Source of the DNA: Siphonodentalium dalli
Lineage: Eukaryota > Mollusca > Scaphopoda > Gadilida > Siphonodentaliidae
DNA length: 64,000 nt
Reading direction: 5' to 3'
Assembly (NCBI GenBank): GCA_032622095.1
Contig: CP136069.1
Coordinates: forward strand, 3,747,566 to 3,811,565
Shown here: in pieces, positions 37,879 through 47,340 of the stretch
How positions within the stretch are numbered: position 1 is the first letter of the stretch
Layout of the letters: each line of letters starts with the position of its first letter
Notes under the pieces: model-generated
Seen by the model: the letters and a program-made list of their open reading frames with translations, nothing else
Databases searched by the model: none
What the model was told of the DNA's origin: nothing
Program-made: the position numbers and the translations under genes

Positions 37879-38014
37879 ATGGAATCTGGAGGAAAATACA
37901 AATGTACGTTATCGCCGGAGGTAAGGAAGAAAGCAGAGAAGGAACTGAATGAGACGGAAGAGTCAAGGCCGAAGAAAATCAAGGAATTACGCAAGCTAGT
38001 CTTAGGGAACAAGG
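37879..38014 (+). CDS. CRAL-TRIO lipid-transfer protein, coding exon 1
   Basis: This is the first coding exon of an alpha-tocopherol transfer protein/clavesin-like gene, a cytosolic family that carries hydrophobic ligands or phosphoinositides between membranes. The ATG at 37879 has A at -3 and G at +4. It encodes 45 residues: a Lys/Glu-rich helix-forming segment with LSPEVRKKAEKELNE and IKELRKLV, the start of the CRAL-TRIO N-terminal helical domain. I place the donor at G|GTATGT (38014/38015), which leaves one base. Together with CA from exon 2 this gives Ala, keeping phase 1. The donor lies inside the first unit of a 21-bp tandem array, so several near-identical donors follow downstream and the true end could be one or more units later. 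Reading through without splicing gives only repeats of LLGNKGM. Confidence 0.75.
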
Positions 38015-38262
38015 GTATGTTGTTAGGGGAAAATGGTATGTTGCTAGGGAAAGAGGGTATGCTGTTAGGGGACAAGGGTATGTTGTTAGGGAACAAGGGT
38101 GGGTTGTTAGGGAACGATGGTAGGTTGTTAGGGAACAAGGATAGCATGTTAGGGAACAATGGTATGTTGTTAGGGAACAAGGGTGGAATGTTAGGGAACA
38201 AGGGTATGTTGTTAGGGAACACGGGTAGCCTGTTAGGGAACAAGTGTGTGTTGTTATGGAAG
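38001..38262 (+). repeat. Array of a 21-bp unit starting in exon 1 (~12 copies)
   Basis: The unit resembles TTAGGGAACAAGGGTATGTTG. The first unit overlaps the last 14 coding bases of exon 1, and every unit carries a GGTATG or similar donor-like site. Some units have changed bases (ggtaggttg, gatagcatg) that would weaken the site. A shorter copy of the array is at 40095-40250. Confidence 0.85.
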
Positions 38263-38589
38263 TGTAAGCTTGTAATACTTCAATAGCATTCAATAACATG
38301 TTTTGTTTCGTTTTTCCATGCTACTGATGAAATTCAATTCGATTTTTTAAATTGGCACGGTGTTTTGGCACCGTTCAGGATTATTTTCACGTGGCCTACT
38401 GTGCACTTGACTGATTAACATGGAACGTTTCAACTTGTCCTATACCGCCGGTGGGGTGTCTCGAAAACTGCAAGACTTTTTCCAATAAAAGCCGCTCGAC
38501 TATCACGAAATTGACCTAATATAGTTTGGCCACGGTGGCAACGCTAAACACACCACGGTTAAGTAGTGGAGACTTGTTTTGTCCAGCTG

Positions 38590-38895
38590 AATCGGCGGGG
38601 GGGGGGGGGTGAACAAATATTTCCGGCACGTATGCCGGGGTGGGTGGTCAAAACCACCAACAAGCAATTTTTTCTGCAACTAAAAAAAAAAATTCCTGCT
38701 TGTTTATTAGTGTTTTGGCAATGAGTTGGGCTTCAAAACCACTTTGAATGAGAGAAATAATGTAATTCTAACTGATAAACTGACTGCAGGCAGTTATCGT
38801 GTTGTATTTTGTTGCAAATTTTGAAATCCAAGATGGCTTCTGGCAGCCATGTTTTTTTGGCCGAATGACCTCAAAATGACTCATTCCTATTTATA
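38590..38895 (-). repeat. Dispersed repeat G (copy 2, inverted)
   Basis: It matches 32590-32950 on the opposite strand. The G run at 38597-38607 is followed by ccggcacgtatgccggggtg, then tgcaactaaaa, caatgagttggg and atccaagatggc. It lies in intron 1 of the CRAL-TRIO gene. Confidence 0.7.
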
Positions 38896-38913
38896 ATGAC
38901 GCTAAATTATTTA

Positions 38914-40090
38914 AAGGCCCGCTTAATGTTCGAGTCACCGATTATTTTGTATAGTGCCTTGATGTACGGTTTTAACAACAACAATATATGCCATAAAATA
39001 TACAGACATGACAATTGGAACTTATTCCCTATTCCTTATTCCTTATTTTCAAAAATGTCGTTTTCGACCGATTAGACGGCATGGTTGGGTGGCCCGCCCC
39101 AAATACCACCTAGAAACACCCCGACCCCCCACCCATCACCCCCGGGGGGTGCCACCCCGAGGGGGTGAAAATGGGGTGTGGACCATTTTCGAGAACGGTA
39201 AGGATTTCGACCGATTTGACGGCATGGGTGGGTGGCCCGCCCCAAATACCACCTAGAAACACCCCGACCCCCCACCCATCACCCCCGGGGGGTGCCACCC
39301 CGAGGGGGTGAAAATGGGGTGTGGACCATTTTCGAGAACGGTAAGGATTTCGACCGATTTGACGGCATGGGTGGGTGGCCCGCCCCAAATACCATCTAGA
39401 AACACCCCGACCCCCCACCCATTACCCCGGGGGTGCCACCCCGAGGGGGTGAAAATGGGGTGTGGCCCATTTTCGAGAACGGTAAGGATTTCGACCGATT
39501 TGACGGCATGGGTGGGTGGCCCGCCCCAAATACCACCTAGAAACACCCGGACCCCCCACCCATCACCCCCGGGGGTGCCACCCCGAGGGGGTGAAAATGG
39601 GGTGTGGACCATTTTCGAGAACGGTAAGGATTTCGACCGATTTGACGGCATGGTTGGGTGGCCCGCCCCAAATACCACCTAGAAACACCCCGACCCCCCA
39701 CCCATCACCCCCGGGGGGTGCCACCCCGAGGGGGTGAAAATGGGGTGTGGACCATTTTCGAGAACGGTAAGGATTTCGACCGATTTGACGGCATGGGTGG
39801 GTGGCCCGCCCCAAATACCACCTAGAAAAACCCCGACCCCCCACCCATCACCCCCGGGGGGTGCCACCCCGAGGGGGTGAAAATGGGGTGTGGACCATTT
39901 TCGAGAACGGTAAGGATTTCGACCGATTTGACGGCATGGGTGGGTGGCCCGCCCCAAATACCATCTAGAAACACCCCGACCCCCCACCCATCACCCCGGG
40001 GGGTGCCACCCCGAGGGGGTGAAAATGGGGTGTGGACCATTTTCGAGAACGGTAAGGATTTTTGGCTCCCATAATGCAACAGAATTCAAA
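38914..40090 (+). mobile_element. Family D element with a different internal array
   Basis: The D left end (aaaggcccgcttaatgttcg) and first interior part are present to about 39040. A GC-rich 142-bp array then fills the element, and the D text resumes for only about 25 bp (cccataatgcaacagaattc) before it stops at the copied exon 1 array. The right end is missing. Confidence 0.7.
39056..40062 (+). repeat. GC-rich array of a ~142-bp unit (7 copies)
   Basis: The phrase gtaaggatttcgaccgattt recurs at 141-143 bp steps (39198, 39341, 39482, 39624, 39767, 39910, and partly 40052). Each unit contains ggtggcccgccccaaatacc and ccccgagggggtgaaaatgg. It is strikingly GC-rich within AT-rich surroundings, and it produces overlapping open frames on both strands that I do not believe are genes. 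Confidence 0.9.
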
Positions 40091-40094
40091 CTAA

Positions 40095-40250
40095 AGTCTT
40101 AGGGAACAAGGGTATGTTGTTAGGGAAAATGGTATGTTGCTAGGAAAAGAGGGTAGGTTGTTAGGGAACAATGGTAGGTTGTTAGAGAACAAGGATAGCC
40201 TGCTAGGGAACAAGGGTGGAATGTTAGGGAACAAGGGTATGATGTAAGAA
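40095..40250 (+). pseudogene. Duplicated exon 1 end plus donor array
   Basis: It starts with agtcttagggaacaaggg, identical to the last coding bases of exon 1 and its donor, and continues through eight or so 21-bp units in nearly the same order of variants as 38001-38200. The upstream part of exon 1 is absent, so it cannot encode the start of the protein. Confidence 0.7.
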
Positions 40251-40447
40251 GAATATATCATATATGGATGAATCCGTGTCCCATTTCACATAGCATAACA
40301 CATTTCTAAACAGGTGCATGTGCTTAGCTATGCTTCTCCGATATTCCACAAGCTGGTGCAACCGAAATGTCATCGGCAGTGGTTGCATAAGTTGTAACAA
40401 CATAATACCCAGAATGCAACAGCTCGCGGTAATACTTTCATGCAGTA

Positions 40448-40853
40448 CCCTGTGCCAATGCATTCTCTTATATATGCGAGTCGACCATAGGTCGCCTCGC
40501 ATATATAAGAGAATGCATTGGCCTAACAATTTTTTATCTTTTTTTTTTTAATAACAATTTTTAGGACAGAAAATAAAAAACATCCAGAGTGTCAATAACC
40601 CTGCAGGGAGCCCCAAACATATAGAATCATATAGAAGAGTGTCGTCTGCTGATGTTTGTCTGGGGCTCTGTATGGGTGAAATTATAAACTTGTTAAAGAA
40701 TATAAGAAAAAGTTATTAAAATTGTAAAAAATTGTAAAAAATAATAACAAATGCAGACAAATGATAAAAAATTGTTAGGCCAATGAATTCTCTTATATAT
40801 GCGAGGCGACCTATGGTCGACTCGCATATATAAGAGAATGCATTGGCACAGGG
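40448..40853. mobile_element. Composite A-B-A' element
   Basis: A hairpin, spacer, inverted B hairpin (about 40600-40680), longer spacer and a facing A hairpin. TA flanks both ends (cagtaccctg and cagggtatta). The second A hairpin has a changed arm (ccaatgaattctc). Confidence 0.85.
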
Positions 40854-40884
40854 TATTAAACGAATGCCAATTGGTAAAAAAAAT

Positions 40885-41350
40885 GTTTTACTATAGTCAA
40901 ATGTAGCTACAATAGCTACATATAGCTATTATTTCGCGCTCCGCGTGCATACTGTGTCGCTGTTTCTTGGTATACAGTGGACGATGGGGGTTCTATTTAT
41001 AGAATTACAATAGCTACATATAGCTATTATTTCGCGCTCCGCGTGCATACTGTGTCGCCGTTTTTTGGTATACAGTGGGCGATGGGGGCTCTATTTATAG
41101 AATGGCAATTATTGGGACACATTAAAAGTTGTAGTGCGACCCCGATCCGAGCCTGGTGTAGTTGGGAATTTCAATTTAGTTTATTGGCGTTAACATTATT
41201 ATGTCGATAATGTCGATTTTTGGTTTGTGGTAAGATATGCCAATTACAAATAACAGAAATGAAAAAGATTCTATAATTACAATCATGGGTATATAATATA
41301 TGATCTTGAGCGCGTTACCATTTCTGACTATGGTTTTCTTGTAGCTATTA
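40885..41350 (+). repeat. Dispersed repeat E (copy 2) with internal tandem duplication
   Basis: An initial unit (caatagctacatatagctat to gatgggggttctatttatag) is repeated twice at about 40910-41100. The E body matching 28636-28855 follows (attaaaagttgtagtgcgac), and then gagcgcgttaccatttctga, the text that forms the 75-bp array at 62575. Confidence 0.75.
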
Positions 41351-41365
41351 TTGGGAGTTACCAGA

Positions 41366-41432
41366 CCTGTTGATATTTTATCTGATGCTGAGTTATTATA
41401 AGATGAAGGCCGCTACTCGTATTCATTTAATA
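41366..41432 (+). pseudogene. Shard of exon 2 (first half)
   Basis: The text cctgttgatattttatct, which ends the real intron 1, is joined directly to gatgctgagttattataaga and tgaaggccgctactcg from the middle of exon 2. The acceptor and the first 80 or so coding bases are missing. The shard ends at attcatttaata, where an A-B-A' element starts. It cannot be spliced as a normal exon. Confidence 0.8.
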
Positions 41433-41855
41433 CCCTGTGCCAATGCATTCTCTTATATATGCGAGTCGACCATATGTCGCCTCGCATATATAAGAGAATG
41501 CATTGGCCTAACAATTTGTTATCATTTGTTATTATTTTTTACAATTTTTTACAATTTTAATAATTTTTTCTTATATTCTTTAACAATTTTATAATTTCAC
41601 CCATACAGAGCCCCAGACAAACATCAGCAGACGACACTCTTATATATATATGCTTCTATATATGTTTGGGGCTCCCTGCAGGGTTATTGACACTCTGGAT
41701 GTTTTTTTATTTTATGTTCTAAAAATTGTTAAAGAATGTAAGACAAATTTATATAAAAAAAAATGAAAAACAATTGTTAGGCCAATGCATTCTCTTATAT
41801 ATGCGATGCGACCTATGGTCGACTCGCATATATAAGAGAATGCATTGGCACAGGG
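41433..41855. mobile_element. Composite A-B-A' element inside a duplicated exon 2
   Basis: A hairpin, spacer, B hairpin (about 41600-41685), spacer and facing A hairpin, with TA at both edges. It lies between the two halves of the exon 2 duplicate at 41366-41432 and 41926-41985. The 45 bp to its right (tatgcagtctctccgaatac) recur, inverted, beside the relative at 59171. Confidence 0.8.
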
Positions 41856-41925
41856 TATACTAGTAGTATGCAGTCTCTCCGAATACCTATTGAGGTGATA
41901 TAGTCTTACATCACAAGCAGGAGTA

Positions 41926-41985
41926 TTAGCATGCGGCCGAACACAGTTAAGATGGTTTTCGAGGATATCTGCCGCCTTAGATTCT
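41926..41985 (+). pseudogene. Shard of exon 2 (second half)
   Basis: The sequence agcatgcggccgaacacagt, followed by taagatggttttcgaggata and tctgccgccttagattct, matches the second half of exon 2 with a deletion of about seven bases and several changes. It then runs into repeat E text (gagcgcgttaccaattctga). Confidence 0.8.
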
Positions 41986-42015
41986 TGAGCGCGTTACCAA
42001 TTCTGACTATGGTTT

Positions 42016-42118
42016 TCTTGTAGCTATTATTGGGAATAACCAGACCTGTTGATATTTTATCTACCAACTGATGCTGAATTATTATAAGATGAAGGCCGCT
42101 ACTCGTATTCATTTAATA
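42016..42118 (+). pseudogene. Second shard of exon 2 (first half)
   Basis: This is nearly the same sequence as 41340-41432: ttgggaataaccagacctgt, then ttatctaccaactgatgctg and aattattataagatgaaggc, ending at the same attcatttaata junction with an A element. The block including the A element junction was therefore duplicated after the A insertion. Confidence 0.75.
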
Positions 42119-42456
42119 CCCTGTGCCAATGCATTCCATTATATATGCGAGTGGACCATATGTCGTCTCGCATATATAAGAGAATGCATTGGCCTAACAA
42201 TTTTTTATCAATTTGTTTTTTTATAAATTTGTCTTACATTCTTTAACAATTTTTAGGACATAAAATAAAAAACATCCAGAGTGTCAATAACCCTACAGGG
42301 AGCCCCAGACATATATATAAGCATATAGAAGAGTGTCGTCTGCTGATGTTTGTCTGGGGCTCTGTATGGGTGAAATTATAAAATTGTTAAAGAATATAAG
42401 AAAAAATTATTAAATTGTAAAAAATTGTAAAAAATAATTACAAATGATAAAAAATT
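42119..42456. mobile_element. Composite A-B element, second A hairpin missing
   Basis: A hairpin with worn centre (gagtggaccatatgtcgtc), spacer, inverted B hairpin (42295-42370) and spacer to aaaaattg. The facing A hairpin is lost. Its right edge lies only about 40 bp before the real exon 2. Confidence 0.8.
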
Positions 42457-42496
42457 GCACATCACAAGCAGACCTGTTGATATTTTATCTTTTCAG

Positions 42497-42730
42497 CATT
42501 GGAAACGCGAACAGACGACGTCTTTCTCTTACGATTTTTAAGAGCGCGAAAATTTGAAACACAACATGCCTACGAAATGATGCTGAATTATTATAGAATG
42601 AAGGCCGCCACTCCAAATATATTCGGGAACATGCGGCCGAACACCGTTAAGATGGTTTTCGAGGACGGGGTATCTGCTGCCTTAGATTCTAGAGACAGGA
42701 ACGGATCCAGTGTAGCCGTGCTTCGAATGG
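42497..42730 (+). CDS. CRAL-TRIO lipid-transfer protein, coding exon 2
   Basis: It follows the acceptor tatcttttcag and encodes 77 whole codons after a split Ala. The sequence LETRTDDVFLLRFLRARKFE carries the LRFLRARKF signature of the CRAL-TRIO N-terminal domain (residues about 57-65). It is followed by the AYEMMLNYYRMK helix and, near the end, DSRDRNGSSVAVLRM, the first strand of the lipid-binding domain as in tocopherol transfer protein. The donor G|GTATGA leaves one base that joins exon 3 to make Gly of GKWD. A CT-rich microsatellite starts about 20 bp after the donor. Three shards of this exon lie upstream in intron 1. Confidence 0.9.
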
Positions 42731-42751
42731 GTATGACCTTATTAATTGTCC

Positions 42752-42875
42752 TCTCTCAATCTCAATCTCAATCTCTATTTATCAATATCTCTCTCTCAAT
42801 CTCTATTTATCAATATCTCTCTCTCTCTCTCAATCTCTCTCTCAATATATATATCTCCCTCTCTCTCTCTCCAGA
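42752..42875 (+). repeat. (TC/TCAA)n microsatellite
   Basis: Runs of ctctctcaatctcaatctc with atttatcaatat interruptions follow exon 2's donor almost directly. It produces a Ser/Leu-rich open frame of no meaning. Confidence 0.85.
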
Positions 42876-43799
42876 CCCTTTTCACATTTATTACGTATTT
42901 GGGCTTAAGCGCAAATATTTCCGCTTAAACGTAAACAATTGCCATGCCATTAAGCGTAAATAATTCGCTCGTAAGCATAAAAATTAATTGCACTTAAACG
43001 TAATTGTAACTACTATATATCCTACCCATAAACTATTGGCGTAACCTGGTGTAGGGAAATCGCACGTCGAGTTGGTTTAATGGTTTTTAGTATTTATATG
43101 ATATAGAGAGGCCAACAGAACGATAACAAATATATACTATATGCTACTGCATCCAAGTTGGGTTTATAGTTTTGTGGTTATGAGAGCTCATTTCCCCCTG
43201 ATTTCTGCTCCATGTGTGGTCTTCTTCTTCTATCTGATTTCAAACAGGGGATATCCCCGACGCAGGGGCTATACCGGGTTGACCATTATTATATCTTTAT
43301 ATACATAAAAGAGGTATGGCGTTGATACTAACAAATAAGTACATATCTTCTAACGTTTACATATCAGGAATATGGTCATATAGGGAAGGTTTGTGCTGTT
43401 TAAGTTACTCAAAAGGGGGTTGGAATGGGTTGTGTTGTGTTGGGAGCGGTGAACTCGTCAAGTCGACGTTCGTCTTATAATACTCGCTTAATTGTAGGAC
43501 AGTCACATTGTTGGAGTTTAATAGGAGAACAAAACGGTATGTACTAGGATTCTCGGTCAATGAAACTGGTATATTTCGTCTACGTAAGGAACTCCAGTAA
43601 TTACATTCCATTAAGTGGTGATATTCGTCACCTATAATGAATTAGTCCTACATAAGTTACAATATCTTTTATTCTTGTCAATGTTAAGCCATGATCCTGT
43701 TTCTATTGGCAGGCGATGGTTTCTACAGCGATATCTCATTAAAGTAATCACATCGTTTCTAGTTAACTTATATAAGTAAGGTTCAGTACCAAATTATTT
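42876..43799. other. Intron 2, no feature recognised
   Basis: This is AT-rich intronic sequence. Phrases like cgcttaagcgcaaata at 42900-42990 recur near 50830-50890 (gcgcttaagcacaaataatt), which suggests a small dispersed repeat. Confidence 0.45.
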
Positions 43800-44165
43800 T
43801 TTGTAAATTCTATAGGTCGAACATTTACCAAGTGAGTTCACCTTTAATTTCCAATCGTAGATAAATTTTTCAGTTAAGGTTCGTTTGACTGATTCTTTAA
43901 CATGCGCTGGTTCGAATTCTTCGGTGCCCTGTATAATCCAATAAAAAGATAAACCCGTGATATTCAGAATAGCTTCTATATGACTTAACCAGGGGTGACT
44001 CCATTCTTTTGAATACTTGCTAAGTAAATAGTAGTATAGTGTTTGCGTTATCTTAGGTTTGTTCGAATTAATTAATTTTACCCAGTAGTAAACCATTCTG
44101 GTGTCGATTTCAATCACCAGAGGAATAACACCTGTTTCACTGTATACCATGACGTTTGGAGTCTA
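43800..44165 (-). mobile_element. 3' fragment of a second LINE type
   Basis: The minus strand reads TPNVMVYSETGVIPLVIEI, then RMVYYWVKLI, then TQTLYYYLLSKYSKEWSHPW, FIYDWKLKVN and KCSTYRIYKK. This is the conserved C-terminal region seen in many marine-invertebrate LINE proteins (GxxPL, WxKL/I, LY..LL, PWL, W...... YRIyK). The frame is open for 118 codons, with a stop just upstream of TPNVM. The polymerase part is absent, so this is a 5'-truncated or broken copy within intron 2. Confidence 0.75.
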
Positions 44166-45866
44166 CGGGGGTATACCTATCCCTCCCAGACAGAAATATC
44201 GCCGGTAAGGTTTGAGAGCCGCGCCTATCGTCTGTATTAATTAAATAACAGTTTGCCCCCGATGCAGTGTTGTTTTAACATGCCACCTGAATGCGTTTCA
44301 AATGAGTCGTCGTCAGATGGGTGATTTTCATGTTCACTCAGTGAAATAGTAGTAAACTGTTGTTTTGTAACTGGATTTTTCGGGATCGGTCATTCACCAT
44401 ATCTGGTCCATTATTATGGAACCGTCTCCGAGATAACTGATCAATTTATACAATTTGATGAATTTAAATCTGGAATAAAGACTCATTTATATGAAAGAGT
44501 TTTTAAACATAGTCTAAAATGTAACTGTAAAGATAAATGGAAATTGCAAATATAAATAGTTTGGAAATAAGGACAAAATGTATTTATCTGTGTACGTAGA
44601 AGCTCACATGCATGCACGTATTTATTGTAAGGCCAGAGGGCACAAGTTTGTGGAAACCTGGCTCTAAACTATATTAGAACCTGGTTTTCAAGGACTTCAT
44701 ATTCTGCATCAACTCACGTCGATCCGAAAAATGTCCATTTGGGTGTATTGTAAGAATGAATGTGGTGCCCACATCAACAGAAAGAACGACAGATTGTTCT
44801 GCAAAGAATCAACATATATTGTAATCATCTAGCTGCTTCCGAACAGGTATCACACACACATTCTTATAAAGAGCGTCGATTCTTCGGGGGGAAAAAACAA
44901 AAACGCCAAACCATAAGGAGCGTTCCATTTGATAATATTAATTATTTAGTCTTTGATATCCGTATGATATCCAAACATGATCCATCACATTAAGAAAGAG
45001 CAGGCATACACAGAAGTGACAGAATCAACCATACTGCAACTTACTGCATGGTGGCGGCAGAGTATTCAATGAGAACCAGATTAGCATTCTAGAATAATCG
45101 GTACAAACACACTGTGTATACGATACAATTTTGACTTGATGACCATAAAATAAAAGATAGCGGTTACTCCAACAGAACATGCATGCGCACTCCAGTTAAA
45201 ATTATCCATAATTCACTTCACTATACCAGGGGCTCCCAATGGGTTATACATTATTTTCAGGCTATCAGATTATTTATATTTTCAACAACATATTATTACA
45301 CCGGTGACTTTAAGTTTACAATTTCAGCCTGTCCTGACTCTATCGATACGATTGAGTCATATTTTCAAAAACATATTATACACCGGTGGCGTTAACGTTA
45401 CAATTTCAGCATCTACGTGATTTTATCGGTACGATTGAGTAAAGTACAAAAACAAATCTCCCACAATGCATTCGCCCAGTGGCGTAATAATTGGATTCTA
45501 TGGCTGAACTAGTTCGCCATTGAGCTTTTCGTTAAACTATTGTCGTGTATTTGCTATGGCTGTTATCACCTTGTATATATTTTATTAACTATTTTGCAAA
45601 AATAAATAAATATATAAATAAATAAATAAAACATGACACAGATTATTTCCTAACGCCAACATTGAATCAGCCCCAAAGTTTCAAAACCCCAAATGTGACA
45701 AACCATTAAATCCCCAAAAGAAATGAGGAATAGACTATAAGCGGCAAACGATTGAAGTAAGGGATTATCGACACCTCGTGCAGGTATCCATGGAAACATT
45801 ATCCGTCGGCAGATCGAGATGCTCCCGCAGCCCCGTGTCTCCACCCCGGGTGCCACCCAACATAAT
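44166..45866. other. Intron 2, no gene; short tandem duplication
   Basis: A two-copy repeat (attacaccggtgactttaag and attatacaccggtggcgtta, with acaatttcagc and tacgattgagt) lies at 45288-45440. An AAAT-rich run lies at 45600-45632. Nothing coding is supported. Confidence 0.5.
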
Positions 45867-46314
45867 TTAACCCTTTACCCAACAAACCGGCCAAAAACGC
45901 CCAAATAAAGCTTCAACAGCCTAAAATATCTTCGGTCTGTCTCAATAACACCATACAAATATGGATATCATTGGAACCGGTTCATTGACCACATTGTGAT
46001 GGTTACAGTTATGCCCTGTGCCAATGCATTCTCTTATATATGCGAGTCGACCATAGGTCGCCTCGCATATATAAGAGAATGCATTGGCCTAACACTTTTT
46101 ACCATTTTTTCTTACATTCTTTAACAATTTTATAATTTTTTCTTACATTTTTAAACAATTTTTATAATATTTTTCTACATTCTTTGACAATTTTATCATT
46201 TTTAATATGTGTTAAGCCAATGCATTCTCTTATATATGCGAGGCGACATATGGTCGACTCGCATATATAAGAGAATGCATTGGCACAGGGCCGTTCTGTT
46301 GGGTAAAGGGTTAA
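45867..46314. mobile_element. Family K element with nested family A pair
   Basis: It opens with ttaaccctttacccaacaaa and closes with gttgggtaaagggttaa. Facing A hairpins lie at 46014-46290. It is in the same orientation as 2748 and 6015 and very similar to the 6015 copy, including the spacer text ttctacattctttgacaatt. Confidence 0.85.
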
Positions 46315-47340
46315 TATCAATGAGTTCTCGTCTTCAGTGAATTCAAGACCGCGCTCTTAGCATGGGGTGCCAAGCAGGGACGTGTCGACAGTGGTGGTTA
46401 TGCAGGGGTCTTACCCCCCCCCCCAAACTGTAGTCAAACTTAATGCAACATTAATTGGAAAATTCACCCCAAAATTAGGTCGAAATTGTTCTCGTAGTTA
46501 GATTTTCCAACAATTTCTTTGTGACGAACTTGTTGTTTTTAGACCAACATTTGAATATTTCCCTTTCATTTGCAAAATTCTGGACTGAAATGGCAATCAG
46601 TTGGCAATTAAGGACCTAAGGGTGAGTGTCAGGTTAACATTTTCCCATAATTGAAAAGCGAGAGGCCAGTCTAGATTTTTCTTGTTCAGATATTCAAAAT
46701 GTTCTTACATCGGGCCTAACCATAAGCCGACAGTGTGTTCTATGCCCTTGTTACTTGCTTAGTGATTTAAGAAAAAATAAATCGGGATGTAAATTTGTCT
46801 GACGTTATACCACTAGATGTTAGGATTTTTTAATCTCATACAGGGCCGAACCATCCTGTTCACCCCCCCCCCCCCATGCATGGCCAGTGGATACAATACT
46901 ACTGGTCTATTTGGAATAGGCTAACATCTAGTCTGTGAGGGACCATTTGGGGAAAATCAAAGCACCGCGGGGGGGGGGGGGGGGGAGATAGTGCACATTG
47001 AATTACGCAAACTAGTGAGTTTGGCGTGGTTCAATGGAGTGGGTGCAGTTGGAAATTCCAAGGTGGAGACTACCCCAACGAAAACCCTCTAGCCAAGTCC
47101 AGAGTGCCAAATATCCCAGACTCAACCATGCAGGGGTGCCCCTCGAGACTTAGTTTCAGCTTTCGGCATAAAGGCCTATTTGTTTTCTATCCGAGAATAC
47201 ACTGCACCGGCGGCAATATATATTGACCATACCCTGAATGAAAACGCTTCCGTTGCGATCACACGGTAACGTCGTGCTGCAAGTCAGACGATAATTGTGT
47301 TGTAGAAATGATACGGAAGACCGATTGTCAAAAAATGCAA
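46315..47340. other. Intron 2, no gene; several C and G runs
   Basis: Homopolymer runs lie at about 46412-46423 (C), 46862-46875 (C) and 46970-46985 (G). The intervening sequence shows no recognisable family. A short frame from 47026 is unsupported. Confidence 0.45.

Noticed and set aside
38001-38262. Interstitial telomere repeat (TTAGGG in each unit)
   Set aside because: TTAGGG occurs once per 21-bp unit and is never in tandem with itself; the unit derives from exon 1.
39008-40079. Overlapping plus- and minus-strand frames in the GC-rich array
   Set aside because: They mirror each other on the two strands and follow the 142-bp unit; nothing indicates selection for protein.
41366-42118. Alternative (mutually exclusive) exons resembling exon 2
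   Set aside because: The pieces lack acceptor, half the codons and frame continuity, and one is split by an insertion.
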